Counted from the first letter of the stretch, positions 1 through 11,428 are shown. The stretch: 64,000 nt of DNA from Ascoidea asiatica (GCA_001600695.1 BCKQ01000006.1:500327-564326); one strand, 5' to 3'. The notes: generated by a model from the sequence alone, not told the origin. Translations and numbers: made by a program.

Positions 1-1542
1 ATTAGTTACCATATGAAACCAAGTTCTAATTTCTTTATAAGTTTTAAAAAAAACATTTTTCCAGTCACAATCACCAAGTCTCATAAACCTCTCTTCTTGA
101 GGTAAATCTACTAATCTTGTACCATCTTCAAATATAATTCTAGATATACCTTCAGGATACCAAAATAACTGATTAACATCATCATAACCAATAATTTTAT
201 TATGATCTCTTTCTCTTTTAACATATCTACCATCAACAACTTCATAAATTTGATCTCTTAAGAATTTATATATAGGAGTAACAACTCTATTAAGATAATC
301 ACCTTCAGGTATTGGTTCTTGCTTACTTTGACAAGCAGGAGAGACTAAATAATCATGAGCACATTTATAAATGAAACAAAGACATTCAGGAGTAAATCTA
401 ACTTGATTTGATTCACCCCAAATAAGTAAATATAAAGCAACATCTCTAACTTTTTCTAAAGGAGTTAATTTATTCATTTCATGATTCCATCTATAATTTG
501 CAGCTTCTAAAGAATTATCACCTTCAAGATCTTGTAAAGCAGTATCAATTGTTTCTTCATTGTTTTCTAAAGCCTTTTTAGCTTTTTTTGAAGCTTTTGA
601 AGCTTTTTTAGCTTTTTTTGATAATTTACCAACATTCATATTAGAAAAACCAACTTGATCATCCATATCTAAATGAGCAGCAAAATACCATTTTTTATAA
701 TTTGCAGATTCTCCACCAATATAATCAGAATGAATTGATAATAAAGCTAAAGATGGAGACATTCTTGAAGCTCTTGAATCTAATAATATCATGAAATGAT
801 CAAACACATTTCTCATTGAATCTCTTTGAAACCCGAATTTATTTGAAAGATCAATAAAAACATCTTCAATATCTTCTAATTTTACAGGAGCTTGATTATC
901 AGCCGACCAAGCAGGATATGGATCATTTGGTAAGCCAGGCATAAATCCCCCTTCTTCACCTTCTCCTTCACCTTGACCATAAGCATATCCAGAACCATAC
1001 GGAGTTGAAGCACCAGATCTTTGATCATTATAAGACATTTGAGAAGGTGTATAAGTTGCACTATATTCATAACCTGGAGTTCCAGGTTGTTGTGGAGCAC
1101 CATAACTAAAATCAGAGAAAGCTTCACCACCTTGTTCATTACCTTGAACAGAATTTGGAGCTCTTTGATCATAATAATTTGGATCATATTGACCTTGATC
1201 ATAATTTGGATCATTAACTGGAATTGAACCTTGAGATTGTGGTGGAATTTGTTGATTTGGATTATTTGGATCATAATATTGATTTTGATCATAATAACCA
1301 GAATCATATTGACCTTGAGATTGACCTTGTGGTGGAATTTGCTGATTTGGGTTATTTGGATCAATAGGATATTGATCATTATATGGTTGATCATAATATT
1401 GTTGTTGATTTTGAGCATTTGGATCATATTGTTGATTAGGATCATAATAATTTGGATCATGGTTTATATCATGATTTGGATCTGGATTTGAGGAATTTGG
1501 ATTGGCTCCAGGTACATTACCTGGAGGATTTGAGTATGACAT
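1..1542 (-). CDS. FKS1: 1,3-beta-D-glucan synthase catalytic subunit, N-terminal part (truncated by window edge)
   Basis: Catalytic subunit of plasma-membrane 1,3-beta-glucan synthase, which polymerises UDP-glucose into cell-wall beta-1,3-glucan and is the echinocandin target. Only the first 514 codons are present; the family runs to about 1,870-1,900 residues, so the membrane and catalytic parts lie beyond base 1. The start is the ATG read from 1542, and the frame stays open to the edge. Residues 1 to about 190 are a Gln/Asn/Tyr/Pro-rich cytoplasmic tail with YDPN and QQIPPQ repeats, as in other Fks proteins. The FKS1 domain 1 follows: [20 protein letters not shown] near residue 270 and [15 protein letters not shown] near 367. 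A 90-bp step in the tail (about 1237-1272 and 1327-1362) duplicates a stretch of about 12 residues. The upstream side is shared with divergent SHQ1. I am sure of the family; which FKS paralog it is cannot be told from this part. Confidence 0.95.
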   Translation of the reverse strand, partial: MSYSNPPGNVPGANPNSSNPDPNHDINHDPNYYDPNQQYDPNAQNQQQYYDQPYNDQYPIDPNNPNQQIPPQGQSQGQYDSGYYDQNQYYDPNNPNQQIPPQSQGSIPVNDPNYDQGQYDPNYYDQRAPNSVQGNEQGGEAFSDFSYGAPQQPGTPGYEYSATYTPSQMSYNDQRSGASTPYGSGYAYGQGEGEGEEGGFMPGLPNDPYPAWSADNQAPVKLEDIEDVFIDLSNKFGFQRDSMRNVFDHFMILLDSRASRMSPSLALLSIHSDYIGGESANYKKWYFAAHLDMDDQVGFSNMNVGKLSKKAKKASKASKKAKKALENNEETIDTALQDLEGDNSLEAANYRWNHEMNKLTPLEKVRDVALYLLIWGESNQVRFTPECLCFIYKCAHDYLVSPACQSKQEPIPEGDYLNRVVTPIYKFLRDQIYEVVDGRYVKRERDHNKIIGYDDVNQLFWYPEGISRIIFEDGTRLVDLPQEERFMRLGDCDWKNVFFKTYKEIRTWFHMVTN

Positions 1543-2555
1543 TTTTTTGGTAAAAATTAGCTAAACTTTTTTCAAGCTATTTTACTCTGCTTTTTTTTTT
1601 TTCTTTATATTTCTTTGAAATTTCTTATAAATATAATGAGCAATAAGCTATTGGAATTAAAAACAAAAAAGAATATTTGAAATATGAACTATGAGTGATG
1701 AAGATATGAAAATGAAGCAACTAGTGAAAAACTATAAATGACAGATGACAAATGACTAGTGAAAAATGAAAAATAAGCAAAAAAAAATAATTTGAAGCGA
1801 TAGAATATTTTAAATTCTTTAATCAATCAAAGAAGATAAATGTAATGAATTTTGAATTATATAAAGAATGATTAATATTTTGAACTTTTTCTCATTTGTT
1901 TCAATATGGGTATTTTGGAATAATATTAATATGGATTTGATAATATATATGTTAACAAGTAACAAAAAAGAATAGTTTAATTGATAACAATATCCAAGAA
2001 AAAAAAAGCTTTTATTAAGAGAAATTAAGAGAAAAAAAGTAAGAGAAAAAAAAGAGTGATTTAAGGGATTAAAAAGATTAAAGAATTGTAATTCAATAAA
2101 TATATTAAATGAAAAAAAAAGATAAGTTGAAAGAAAATCAATGAGAAAATAACAAAGTGAAAAAAAAAAGGTTTTTGTATGGTGATTGATAAAAAACAGG
2201 GAAATATTCAGCTAAAATATCGGCATAAGGCAGTAAGTAATAATAGTATTAATAGTATTGGTATCAGCATTGGTAATACAGTATTCCAGATTATTGTGGC
2301 TATTAAGGCCATTATGGCTTTCAGTATGTTTATCGTGTTTATCATAGCTATTTTATGGCTATTCTGAGTAACGGTATTATGGTTACTGCCGTATTAAGGA
2401 CCCGTTGTTGGAACTGGAACTGGAACAGGCCTGAATAAACAATCAGAGCTGTTCTGAATCAGCTGGCGAAAAAAGTAAGCCCTTGAAGTCCCGCAATGTG
2501 CAGGCCAAGCAACGAGAAGTGCAACACCAAATAACAACAACAATAGCTCCCTGGT

Positions 2556-2568
2556 CACCTGCCAGGTG
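2556..2568. repeat. 13-bp palindrome CACCTGCCAGGTG
   Basis: CACCTG and CAGGTG flank a single central base. The palindrome overlaps a second inverted repeat, CCTGG (2550-2554) with CCAGG (2562-2566). It is inside the GC-richer island of the FKS1/SHQ1 spacer. Confidence 0.6.
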
Positions 2569-2861
2569 TCTTTTTCCTGACACGCCAAGTTGAAACCGCC
2601 AGATTCAATTGCTAGAAGAATGCAGACGTAGGTAGAGTTAAACCTTAGATCTCCCAGTAATTGTACTTAGAGCACGAATTAATCCTACCAAATTTTGGTT
2701 TTTGGGTTGTTTTTGTTGCGTTTGTAAAACATTACTACTACGTTTTTACACGCTATGTTCACGCTACTTTCCAAGCACACTCACAGCATTGACAAAATCA
2801 AAAGCTAAAAATAGCACTCTCAAACAAGCATAGCGTTAGTGGGTGTTTATATTCGGCAACT

Positions 2862-2878
2862 CTGCGTGGATCACGCAG
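2862..2878. repeat. 17-bp palindrome, CTGCGTG/CACGCAG arms
   Basis: Perfect 7-bp arms CTGCGTG and CACGCAG separated by GAT. The half-site CTGCG is the same as in the palindrome at 62331-62344, with a different spacer. This could be a dimeric transcription-factor site; no factor is assigned. Confidence 0.55.
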
Positions 2879-3494
2879 GTCACTCCTTCTTAACCTCGAG
2901 GCTCACGTCGAATCTGACATTGAATTAACGTTGTCCAGGCTGCCCTGATTACTGTGGTAATTTTTTGGAGTTCAGAGAAGTTGTAACCCAGGCAATTGAA
3001 TGATTTTTTTATGTTTTTTTGCAAGCTGAAATTTCAATTCTGTAAGGGGTCCTTGGAATTACCTGCTAAAACGGATCCTCTTCTGAAAAGAACTTGCCAT
3101 CAATCAAAACAAGAGTATCTCGAATTTTGGAGCCCTAAGGCCTAGAATTTCAATTCTTGGTTCCGGAACTACAGTATTACTACAGTAGTACCAGTCTCAT
3201 CATTGTCTCAGTTCCAAGATTCGCTTAACGATTTTTGCTTATTTCTCCTCCTTTTCTGGATGTGCAATGGAAATCTCTAATTTATCACCTCAGAAACTCA
3301 GAAAATTCATTATCAATAAATTATCACCAATAAATTCTCACTATTTTTCCAGCTAGTTACCGGCAAAATAACGGCTTCAAAACCCATTCAGCTTATCCGG
3401 CTTCCATTCAAATATCTGTTAAAAACTCTTGTTAAAAGTCACGTTTTAAATAATATAAATGTCATGTGACTTATTTTTAACTTAAAAAGGAATT

Positions 3495-3510
3495 CCGTAA
3501 ATATGGCTTC
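3495..3510 (+). promoter_or_regulatory. Shared 16-bp upstream element, copy 1 (SHQ1)
   Basis: Sequence CCGTAAATATGGCTTC, 184 bp before the SHQ1 ATG. It matches copies upstream of ORC6 (24846) and SFH1 (58496) as CCGYAWWTATGGCNTC. Same orientation relative to the plus-strand gene in all three. No known factor is assigned. Confidence 0.45.
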
Positions 3511-3694
3511 ATTGTATTTTTTATAATTTTTTATATTTTTTTATATTTCTTTATTATTTTTTAATGAAAATTATTGAAATTCATATAAACCTTATTGGGA
3601 TTGAAATTGAAAATAAAATTGAAATAATAATCCATATTTAAAATACTTATACCAAGTAATAATCCTCATTTAATAAACAAAATTCAACCTAAAA

Positions 3695-5578
3695 ATGATA
3701 ACTCCATATTTTGAATTAGATCAGGATGATAATTATATCTATGTTAATATAAAAATTCCATCTTTAAAATTCAATTCAAAATCTTTAGAAACTACAATAT
3801 CTGATAATTTGCTTATATTTTATTTAGATCCATATTATTTAAGATTATCTTTTTCTTCAGATTTAATTAATCAAAATGATATTCCTTTAGATAATCAAAA
3901 TCAGAATCAGAATTTTACTAATGATGATATAAATTTAGTTAAGTATGATAGTAAAGAGGAAAAAATCAAATTCACAATAATGAAAAAAATCAAAGGTCAA
4001 TTTTTCAAAAATTTAAATTTACCACAATTATTATTATCTTCAAATGAAAATAAAACTCCTGTTAAAATAGAAAGTAATAATGAAAAGAAACCATTAATTC
4101 AAGAAATTGATAATAATAATGATTCGTCTGTTGATAATGGTAATATTTTAGATAATTTAAAGACAACAAATGATATAAAGAATCATATAAAAAATTATGA
4201 AGATAAAACTGGAAAAGAATTCAATTGGGAATTTCCACAATCGCTAAATAACTTAAACAATGATATAAAATTAAATAATAATAATAATAATAATAAAACT
4301 TTCAATTATGGTTTCAATAACCTTTATAATAATTATATTCAAAATTCTTTATCAAATGGTAATGATATTAATGAATTATCAAATCCAGAATTTTTAAGTA
4401 TTGAAAAAAGAATAATTGAAAGAAAATTTAATGAAAATTACTCATTTGATCAAAAATCTTATATAAATTATTATTTATTGAATAAAAAAAATTTCATAAT
4501 AAATAATCTAAATGATAGTTATGAATTAGATAATTTAAATGATGAGTATATAAATTTTAAAAAAATTCTTGATTGGGAAAATCCAATAATTAAGAATTAT
4601 AATATGAAAAGTGAAAATGAAGTTGAAAATGAAAGTGAAAGAGAAACTGAAAGCGAAATTATTGAAAAATTGTGTAAAAATCTACCAAATAAAAAGAAAA
4701 GTTATAATATCAAAAACTACAATCAAATTTATTCACTTTTAATTTCTTTATTATTTTCTTATAATTTCAATTTAAGAGAAAATTTAGGTGATGATTTATC
4801 AAATAATCAATCTGCTTGGTTAATTGGAAAATTAACTCCTCAATTTGCAGCTCTTGATAATCAAATAATCTCAAATAAAGATCAAAATGATTATCAAGAT
4901 AATGATAGTGAACAAATTATAAATTCCAATGATATTCAAATAACTTCTTTCACTACTAATCCAAATCAAAGTGACGGTTTAATGAAAGAAATTAAAACAA
5001 CTGTAAACTCAAATTTGAAAACAAATATAGTCAATGAAGAAAATAAAAAAATTGAAAATGATAAAGAAATGGATAATCTTGATATATTATTAAATGAATT
5101 AACAATTACTTTAATTAAAAGATCTTTAATTTTTCCAATGAATAAACATTTTAGTCTAAGTTTTAAAGCTTTAATTGATACATTTTTCACAATTCTTGAA
5201 GGAAAATTCATTATTTTAAAAACCTTATTTAAAATCAGAGAATTTTTTAGATTTAATGAAATTTATTATATTTATAATATAATTTGGTTAAATGATTTAA
5301 TTTCTTGGTTAATTTTTGATAAAAATAATGATATTTTAAGTGATGAAAATTTAACAAAATTAAGTAAAATTTTTAAAAAAATTATAATTAATAAAGATTT
5401 AAAAAAAAATATTATTTTTGAAACTTTAAATTTAGATGTAAATATAAATGAAAACATCAATGAAAATATGAATGAGAAAGATGAAGAAATGATAGAAACT
5501 ATTTCTTTAGATGAATTGGAAATTATTGGAGATGAATTATATAAGGATTATAATTCAAATAAAGATAATATTGAATAA
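3695..5578 (+). CDS. SHQ1: H/ACA snoRNP assembly chaperone Shq1
   Basis: Shq1 holds free Cbf5 (dyskerin) by mimicking RNA during H/ACA snoRNP assembly, and so supports rRNA pseudouridylation. The N-terminus (MITPYFELDQDDNYIYVNIK) is the CS/p23-like domain, residues 1 to about 95. The helical Shq1 domain fills most of the rest: SLLISLLFSYNFNLRENLGD and AWLIGKLTPQFAALD near residues 350-390, and KRSLIFPMNKHFSLSFKALI near 475-495, each close to the S. cerevisiae protein as I know it. At 627 residues it is longer than the S. cerevisiae protein (about 507), through Asn-rich inserts such as residues 190-205 and an acidic, Asn-rich tail. Divergent from FKS1. No intron needed; the first ATG begins the conserved sequence, which fixes the start. 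Confidence 0.95.
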   Translation: MITPYFELDQDDNYIYVNIKIPSLKFNSKSLETTISDNLLIFYLDPYYLRLSFSSDLINQNDIPLDNQNQNQNFTNDDINLVKYDSKEEKIKFTIMKKIKGQFFKNLNLPQLLLSSNENKTPVKIESNNEKKPLIQEIDNNNDSSVDNGNILDNLKTTNDIKNHIKNYEDKTGKEFNWEFPQSLNNLNNDIKLNNNNNNNKTFNYGFNNLYNNYIQNSLSNGNDINELSNPEFLSIEKRIIERKFNENYSFDQKSYINYYLLNKKNFIINNLNDSYELDNLNDEYINFKKILDWENPIIKNYNMKSENEVENESERETESEIIEKLCKNLPNKKKSYNIKNYNQIYSLLISLLFSYNFNLRENLGDDLSNNQSAWLIGKLTPQFAALDNQIISNKDQNDYQDNDSEQIINSNDIQITSFTTNPNQSDGLMKEIKTTVNSNLKTNIVNEENKKIENDKEMDNLDILLNELTITLIKRSLIFPMNKHFSLSFKALIDTFFTILEGKFIILKTLFKIREFFRFNEIYYIYNIIWLNDLISWLIFDKNNDILSDENLTKLSKIFKKIIINKDLKKNIIFETLNLDVNINENINENMNEKDEEMIETISLDELEIIGDELYKDYNSNKDNIE

Positions 5579-5684
5579 AATCTTTAAACAGAACAAAAAG
5601 TTAATATATAATCAAAATGATTATATTTGTATTTATATTTGTCATTATAAGTAAAGTTAAAATAAATTTTATTATATAAGCGAG

Positions 5685-5716
<32 letters not shown>

Positions 5717-6142
5717 GTAATAAAATGATTGATTGATTGACTGATTTATTTAAAATTGAGAAGGGATAAGGAATAAGGGATGATAATAAATGATATTAAA
5801 ATAGACATACTGTATAAAGAAAAAAGAGCAGATAAAATGAATAAAGAAAGAAAGTAATTTTTAGAACATAAACAAAAAAAGTAAAAGAAAAGTAGATAGA
5901 TAGATAGGGAAATAAATTATATAAATAGATAAAAAATAAACAGATGGGCTGATGATCAATAAACAATAAGATAAAAGATTAAATATATAGGATTATAAAG
6001 ATTAAGTTTCTAAAGAGATGTTCAATTATAATTTGAAAAGCTTTAAAAAGGGGAGATATTAGGAAATAAAATAGATAGGTAATGTCAATGATTGATTAAT
6101 TAATAAGTTAGATAAGCATATAATAAAAGATAAATAATTCAT
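5579..6142. other. SHQ1/RSR1 convergent gap
   Basis: Very AT-rich 3' region between two convergent genes. Holds a (TAA)9 microsatellite at 5688-5714 and a short TAGA run near 5895. Nothing else seen. Confidence 0.7.
5688..5714. repeat. (TAA)9 microsatellite
   Basis: Nine uninterrupted TAA units in the 3' region of SHQ1. Confidence 0.85.
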
Positions 6143-6928
6143 TCATAAAATTACACATTTCTTTTTCTTCTTATTTTTATTTCTATTTAAACCAGCCAGA
6201 GATTGTTTTTTCTTTAAGACATTTGATTGAGAAGAAGATCTATTTGAATTATTTAAATTTCTTTGAGATTTTTCTTTAGATATATTATTATTTGAAGAAT
6301 TATTTGAATTATCATTATTATTAGAATTATTATTTGAATTATTATTTGAATTATTATTCAGACTATTTTTATTATTTGAATTATTATTATTTTTATTATC
6401 AGATTGATCATCAGTTGAAACTTCTTTTCTCATGATTTGTCTAACAACATCAATAAAAGCTTCTTCAACATTAGTTTTAACTCTTGCAGAAGTTTCATAA
6501 AAGGGTACATCACCCCATTTTCTTGAAACATTTATACCATCTTGAGGAGATATAGCTCTATCATTAATTAAATCACATTTATTACCAATTAAAACCATTG
6601 GAACATTATTTGAATCTTTAATTCTTAAAACTTGATCTCTTATTGATAATAATTCTTTTAAAGAATTATCATCAGTTACAGAATAAACTAATAAAAATCC
6701 AGTACCAGATTTTATATATAATTCTCTCATTGCAGTAAATTGAGCAACACCAGCAGTATCTAAAATTTCTAAATCACAAGGTCTACCATCAATTTCAATT
6801 TGTTTTCTATAAGAATCTTCAATTGTTGGATCATAAGATTCTATATAAACACCTTGAACAAATTGAACAGTTATTGAAGATTTTCCAACACCACCAGCGC
6901 CTAAAACTACTAATTTATAATCTCTCAT
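6143..6928 (-). CDS. RSR1: Ras-family GTPase Rsr1/Bud1
   Basis: Rap-like small GTPase that passes bud-site and polarity cues to Cdc24/Cdc42 at the plasma membrane. Visible: P-loop GAGGVGKS (residues 10-17), effector loop [12 protein letters not shown], switch [14 protein letters not shown] for guanine specificity and ETSA. Switch II has Val where classic Ras has the catalytic Gln; S. cerevisiae Rsr1 also lacks Gln there (DTAGIAQF), so this is a family trait and points to reliance on a GAP. The tail (about 175-240) is a very Asn/Ser-rich hypervariable region. It ends in a Lys cluster and a CAAX box, CVIL, whose final Leu predicts geranylgeranylation. Length 261, near the family's 272. Divergent from the 8790 gene. 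Confidence 0.95.
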   Translation of the reverse strand: MRDYKLVVLGAGGVGKSSITVQFVQGVYIESYDPTIEDSYRKQIEIDGRPCDLEILDTAGVAQFTAMRELYIKSGTGFLLVYSVTDDNSLKELLSIRDQVLRIKDSNNVPMVLIGNKCDLINDRAISPQDGINVSRKWGDVPFYETSARVKTNVEEAFIDVVRQIMRKEVSTDDQSDNKNNNNSNNKNSLNNNSNNNSNNNSNNNDNSNNSSNNNISKEKSQRNLNNSNRSSSQSNVLKKKQSLAGLNRNKNKKKKKCVIL

Positions 6929-7506
6929 TTTAATAATTTATATTTATTTATTGATTGATTGATTGATTGAATGATAGATTGAATGAAAAATTTAGATTTA
7001 TTATAATATAGTAATATATAATATAATATAATGAAGAATTAAAGATAAATGAATGAATAATATAAGATTATTTATTTATTTTTTATTACTATTAATGATA
7101 TTAATATGATTTTAAAAGGGATTTTAAAGATCAATTAAATTTAGGATTCTTAGAATACTTAAAATACTTCAAATATTTGATATATTTAGGATATTTGATA
7201 TATATTTAAGATCTTTGATATATTTAGGATATTCAAAATATTTAAAACTTTTGGTAATTGAAATATTTAGGAGATTTAAAATAATTAATAAAATTAGAAG
7301 ATCAAAATTTATTAGTATTAAGATCCAAACAGGTACAGTAATTGAATGTTAATGTAAAATTTGATGTAAATTTGAAGTAAATTTTAATGTAAAATTTAAT
7401 GTTAGCTAGGATTAATATGAAATGCTGAATTGAGATATGAGATTTGAGATTTGAGATAAGTAAAGTTAAGAAAATTAGGAAAATTTAAGTGAAAGAAGGA
7501 AAAAAA

Positions 7507-7530
7507 TAAATAAATAAATAAATAAATAAA
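7507..7530. repeat. (TAAA)6 microsatellite
   Basis: Six uninterrupted TAAA units upstream of RSR1. Confidence 0.85.
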
Positions 7531-8179
7531 TATTTCAAAAGATTATCTATGGTAATTAAATGATTTTTTTTTTTCAAATAGCCTAAAAGGAAATTAAATG
7601 AAAAAGTAAAAAAGTAAAAAAGTAAAAAAAGAGAGAAAAAGAAAGATAAAATGGTAAGATTTTTACTAAATTGTATGTGTAAAGTAAGTGAATGAAATAA
7701 TAATATCAAAATACAGTGTCAAAGCTTGATAGCTTAAGCATGAAAGCTTTATGTTCTTGAGGTTAATCAATCTCAAAGCAGAAAAAAATGATTTATTATT
7801 CAATTGATTGATTATTTTATTACTGAATATTTATCAAATAATTATTGAATATTTCTTGAATATTTCTTGAATATTTATTTCTTTATTTCCTTATTTACTT
7901 ATTCACTTATTTGAGATTATTTGAGATATGTTGAATAAATCACCAAAAAAACACTAAAATTCATTAAAATTTATTAAAAATTCAATAAAAATCACAAAGT
8001 TTGCACCGTTTCCGTTACTGGAACAGGAAATCTGAGCAGCATCTGAAAAACCAACAAAGAAAATACAAATAAAGTACAAAGAAAGTACCAGAGAACTAGC
8101 TCCAGGTGAGAATTCCCAGAGAATTCCCTGAGCTCAGATATCTCACAGTGAGGTGAGTCTGAGGTGAAGCGAGCGACTG

Positions 8180-8185
8180 ACGCGT
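8180..8185. promoter_or_regulatory. ACGCGT box (MCB-type)
   Basis: MluI cell-cycle box sequence, the MBF site in yeasts, about 605 bp before the 8790 gene. The distance is long, so function is only a possibility. Confidence 0.3.
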
Positions 8186-8263
8186 GGAATGCGGTCGTGT
8201 AGCAGTAGTGTTTAGATCAGGCAGCCTCAGGAAAGTTCTATAACAATGATAATACCACACCAA

Positions 8264-8348
8264 TGGTAGATCCATGATATTGGTACCTCCACAAACCTGG
8301 TAAACCCATACTGTTGGTAGATCCCTTTATTTGGTAGATCCATCACAA
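8264..8348. repeat. 17-bp tandem repeat, five units
   Basis: Units start at 8264, 8281, 8298, 8315 and 8332, each exactly 17 bp and each beginning TGGTA. Best consensus TGGTAGATCCATNNNAT; a sixth partial copy (TGG) follows. Units diverge, with TGGTA and the CC near base 9-10 kept best. It lies in the promoter-side island of the 8790 gene. Confidence 0.85.
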
Positions 8349-8789
8349 TGGAGTGTGCATTAGATTACGTTCACATAACGCCACCACCCTCAGTATGCAT
8401 TACTCCCAATATAGCAATTTCAAACTTACGAGGGCTTTCTGGGATCTCACTTTCCGGTTTAACCATGTGATTCACTTTTCTTTATTCAAGTTGCTGTAAA
8501 TTTTCTATTTCTTTTACTTTTACTTTGAGTTTAACTTTAATAACAGTTGAAATTGGAAAATGATTACAAAAATTATCAATTTCATTTCCCATTTTAAATA
8601 TAACAAGATCTATTTATTAAATGAAAACAATAGATATTGATTTTATTTATTTATCAAATCCTCAATCAATTCATCAACTCTTAATTCACAATCATCATCA
8701 TTTTCATCAAATTCATCATATTCATCAATCCCTTTATCACATTCATCATTCAATATCTTTAATATAAATATAATTTTTAAATTTTAACT

Positions 8790-9860
8790 ATGTCAAAACA
8801 AAATAATCTCAATTCATTTCATTCAAAAAAATTTAAATCTCCTGTGATTAATAAAGAATTAACAAGACAAGCTGTATTTAAGTCGCATTCAAATTATTCA
8901 ACTCCAATTTCAAATAATAAATTTAAAATCAATAATAATAATACTAATCTTTATTCAAATCATAATTTAAATAATTCAAATGATTCACTTAATTCATTCA
9001 ATTCAAATCAATCCAATCAGTCCATTCAATCTATCCAATCCATTAATTCAATCAATTCAAATTATTCAAATCAATCTAATCAATCTAATCAATCTAATTA
9101 TTCAAATATTTCAAATGTTCAATATAATAGTGATGAAGAAAATGATAATTATAATACCCCAATTCATAAACATAAATTAGAGATTGATAAAGAAAATCAT
9201 TCATTATATAATAATAATAACAATGAAAACAATAATCAAAACAATACTGAAGATTTAACAACTTTAATTCCAAAAAAATCTTCAAATATAAAACCATTAC
9301 CTCCATTATCTTCAATATCTTTAAATAATAATCACAATCATAATAATACAAATATCAATGAAAATAAATTAAATTCTTCTAATTCTCCAATTAATAATTC
9401 AAATCTTATATTTAAACCAAAAATTGATCAAGATTTTAAAAATTCAATAAATTCATCTCCTTTAATAAATACAAATCAAAATAAAATTATACCAATAAAA
9501 CCTTCTTTAAATCAAATTCAAATTCATAAACAAAAACAAAAACAAAAACAATTAAAATCTCAATTACAATATCAAAATTCAAATAAAAATCAAAATATTT
9601 TAAATTCTTCTTTTAAAACTCCAATTAAATCTTTTAATAATAAAAGATTATCTTCTTTAATCGATTCTCCAATTCCAGATTTAACTCCTCCAAAATCAAG
9701 TTCAAAAATTTATCAACATTTAGATAATATTTCTCCAATTTCAATTAAAAATTATAATAAACCAAATAAATCTTTGAATAAAAATTATAGATCTTTTTCT
9801 TCTCCAATTTTATATTCAAAAAAAAATTTATTAAAAGATATTAATAATATCAATAACATC

Positions 9861-9892
<32 letters not shown>

Positions 9893-10616
9893 TGATATAA
9901 ATTTATTATTAAGAGATTTTAGAAATTATGAAACAAATTTAAATAATCAAATTTTAAATTTAAATAAAAAACAATCAAATTTATCTCAAATTAAAAATTT
10001 AAAATTATTATCTCCAATAACAATTAAAAAAGATAATGATTTAATAAATAAATATATTTCAATAAATAAAAAAATCTTAAATTTTTATTTTAATTTCTTT
10101 ATTGAAATTATTTTTAATAAATTTCCAGATTTTAAATCCTTTAAATTAAATAAATTTAATAATTTTAAAAAAAATTTAAAATTTAATCTAATCAATTCAA
10201 TTGATGAAAATTATTCTAATTTTAAAAATGATTTAAATTTTCAAAATTTAAGTAATTTTGATAAAAATCAATTTGAATTAAATTATAAAAAAAATAAAAA
10301 ATTTGCTATAAAAAACCTAAATAATCAATTAAATTTAAAATTCAAACAAATGTTCAATATTGATATCGATTTTAATAAAAAAAATTTTAACGATAATGAT
10401 AATGATAATGGTAGTGATTCAGATAATGATTTAGATAATGATTATGATGTTGAAGATTATTTCGATACTAGTGAAATATCAAATGATTTTGAAATGAAAG
10501 ATTTATGTAAAGAATTGAATATTGACTATAATTTAATCTTCAATAATCCTTTTGAATATAAAAACGTTGATAATAATGGCTATGATGATAATATTTATAA
10601 TAATAATAATAATTGA
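8790..10616 (+). CDS. Unrecognised Asn-rich protein with Ser/Thr-Pro sites
   Basis: 608 residues; I do not recognise the family. The first two thirds are Asn/Ser/Gln-rich and likely disordered, with NQSNQSIQSIQS-type repeats around residues 71-106 and a poly-Asn run near 356-365. A cluster of proline-directed sites (FKTPIKS, DSPIPDLTPPKS, ISPIS, SSPIL, LSPIT) lies at about 274-411, so CDK or MAPK control is plausible. Residues of about 415-525 have few Asn tracts and regular Phe/Leu/Lys spacing, and may fold as helices. The C-terminus is acidic (DNDNDN, then DVEDYFDTSEIS). No membrane helix or signal peptide. The ATG at 8790 opens a long uninterrupted frame with a steady codon bias, so I take it as a real gene. 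An ACGCGT box and a tandem array lie upstream. Confidence 0.8.
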
Positions 10617-11428
10617 AAAAAAAAATAATGTTATAAATTCTTCATCCTCTCATTTTTTTTTAATTTTGCATTTTGTAATTAATTTTTCATTTTTTATGGC
10701 TTTTTTCCTTGCTAACTTATTCTAGTATTAATTTATACGTGCTTCTCAAAAACTTTATAGCTTCATTAATTCATTGCTACATTTCCTTATTAATATTTTT
10801 TTCAATTATCACTTTATTTTCTTTTCTCTTCTATTGTGTGTAAATTTGTGTGGCTTTTTTAATTTTTTCGTGTTCTGAGACTTTTTTTTATATATTTCGA
10901 ACAAATAATCATTTTGCTAAATAACTAGATATAAATTTCATTTTTTTTTTTACCAATCATCAATATATGTATTTCACCTTTTCATAAACTCAATATATTG
11001 AAATACGAGAATATTTAAGAAAATCTATGGCTTAAAAAAAGAAACTTTAATATAATAAGAAAATCATAAATTCAGGTTTATACAAAGCATAAATCAAAAT
11101 AAAAAAAAATTATAATAATGAAAATAATGAGAAACTCTTAAAAAAAGGCTCATTATAAAGAAATAAGTATACTATATAATAATAGCAAGAATAATGATAT
11201 TGATATAAGAATGAATAAGCAACCCATCTAGCTATAAATATAAAATTTGAAACCACAATGAAAAAAAATAATAAATACAATAATAACCACCCTAATAATA
11301 ATGATAAGAAAAAAGATAATAAGAATGATGATAATAATAATGATAATAATTCAATGAAAAAATTTAATTTTTAAAAGAAGAGAAAAGAATATGAGAATAA
11401 TATATATAAATGGTTGAGAAAAAAGCTC
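10617..11428. other. Convergent gap between two unrecognised genes
   Basis: AT-rich 3' flanks; T-rich to about 10930, then A-rich with AAT/GAT triplet runs near 11290-11350. No gene seen. Confidence 0.7.

Larger units (their letters stand above)
1543..3694. other. FKS1/SHQ1 divergent intergenic region
   Basis: No gene seen. The FKS1-proximal half (to about 2180) is A/G-rich, meaning pyrimidine-rich on the FKS1 strand. It carries a 12-bp direct repeat ACTAGTGAAAAA (1720-1731, 1755-1766) around three 7-bp ATGACAR-like units (1738-1758). From about 2380 to 3480 the base composition becomes much richer in G+C, with palindromes at 2556-2568 and 2862-2878. The last 200 bp before SHQ1 hold the shared 16-bp element. 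Short open frames here (for example 2394-2588) show no family resemblance. Confidence 0.6.
6929..8789. other. RSR1 / 8790 gene divergent intergenic region
   Basis: No gene seen. 6929-7980 is AT-rich, with a TTGA run near 6946 and a (TAAA)6 tract at 7507-7530. 7985-8460 is a GC-richer island. It holds an 11-bp-period repeat of GAGAATTCCC (8108-8117, 8119-8128), the palindromes TGAGCTCA (8129-8136) and CTCACAGTGAG (8142-8152), an ACGCGT box (8180-8185) and a 17-bp tandem array (8264-8348). 8640-8760 is rich in TCATCA-like triplets on the way to the next start codon. Confidence 0.6.

Noticed and set aside
2394-2588. Open frame on the minus strand in the FKS1/SHQ1 gap
   Set aside because: Composition follows the GC-richer island; no family motif; codon use unlike neighbouring genes.
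8075-8088. 14-mer TACAAAGAAAGTAC shared with 14026-14039
   Set aside because: In 64 kb, shared 14-mers are expected by chance, more so for A-rich words.
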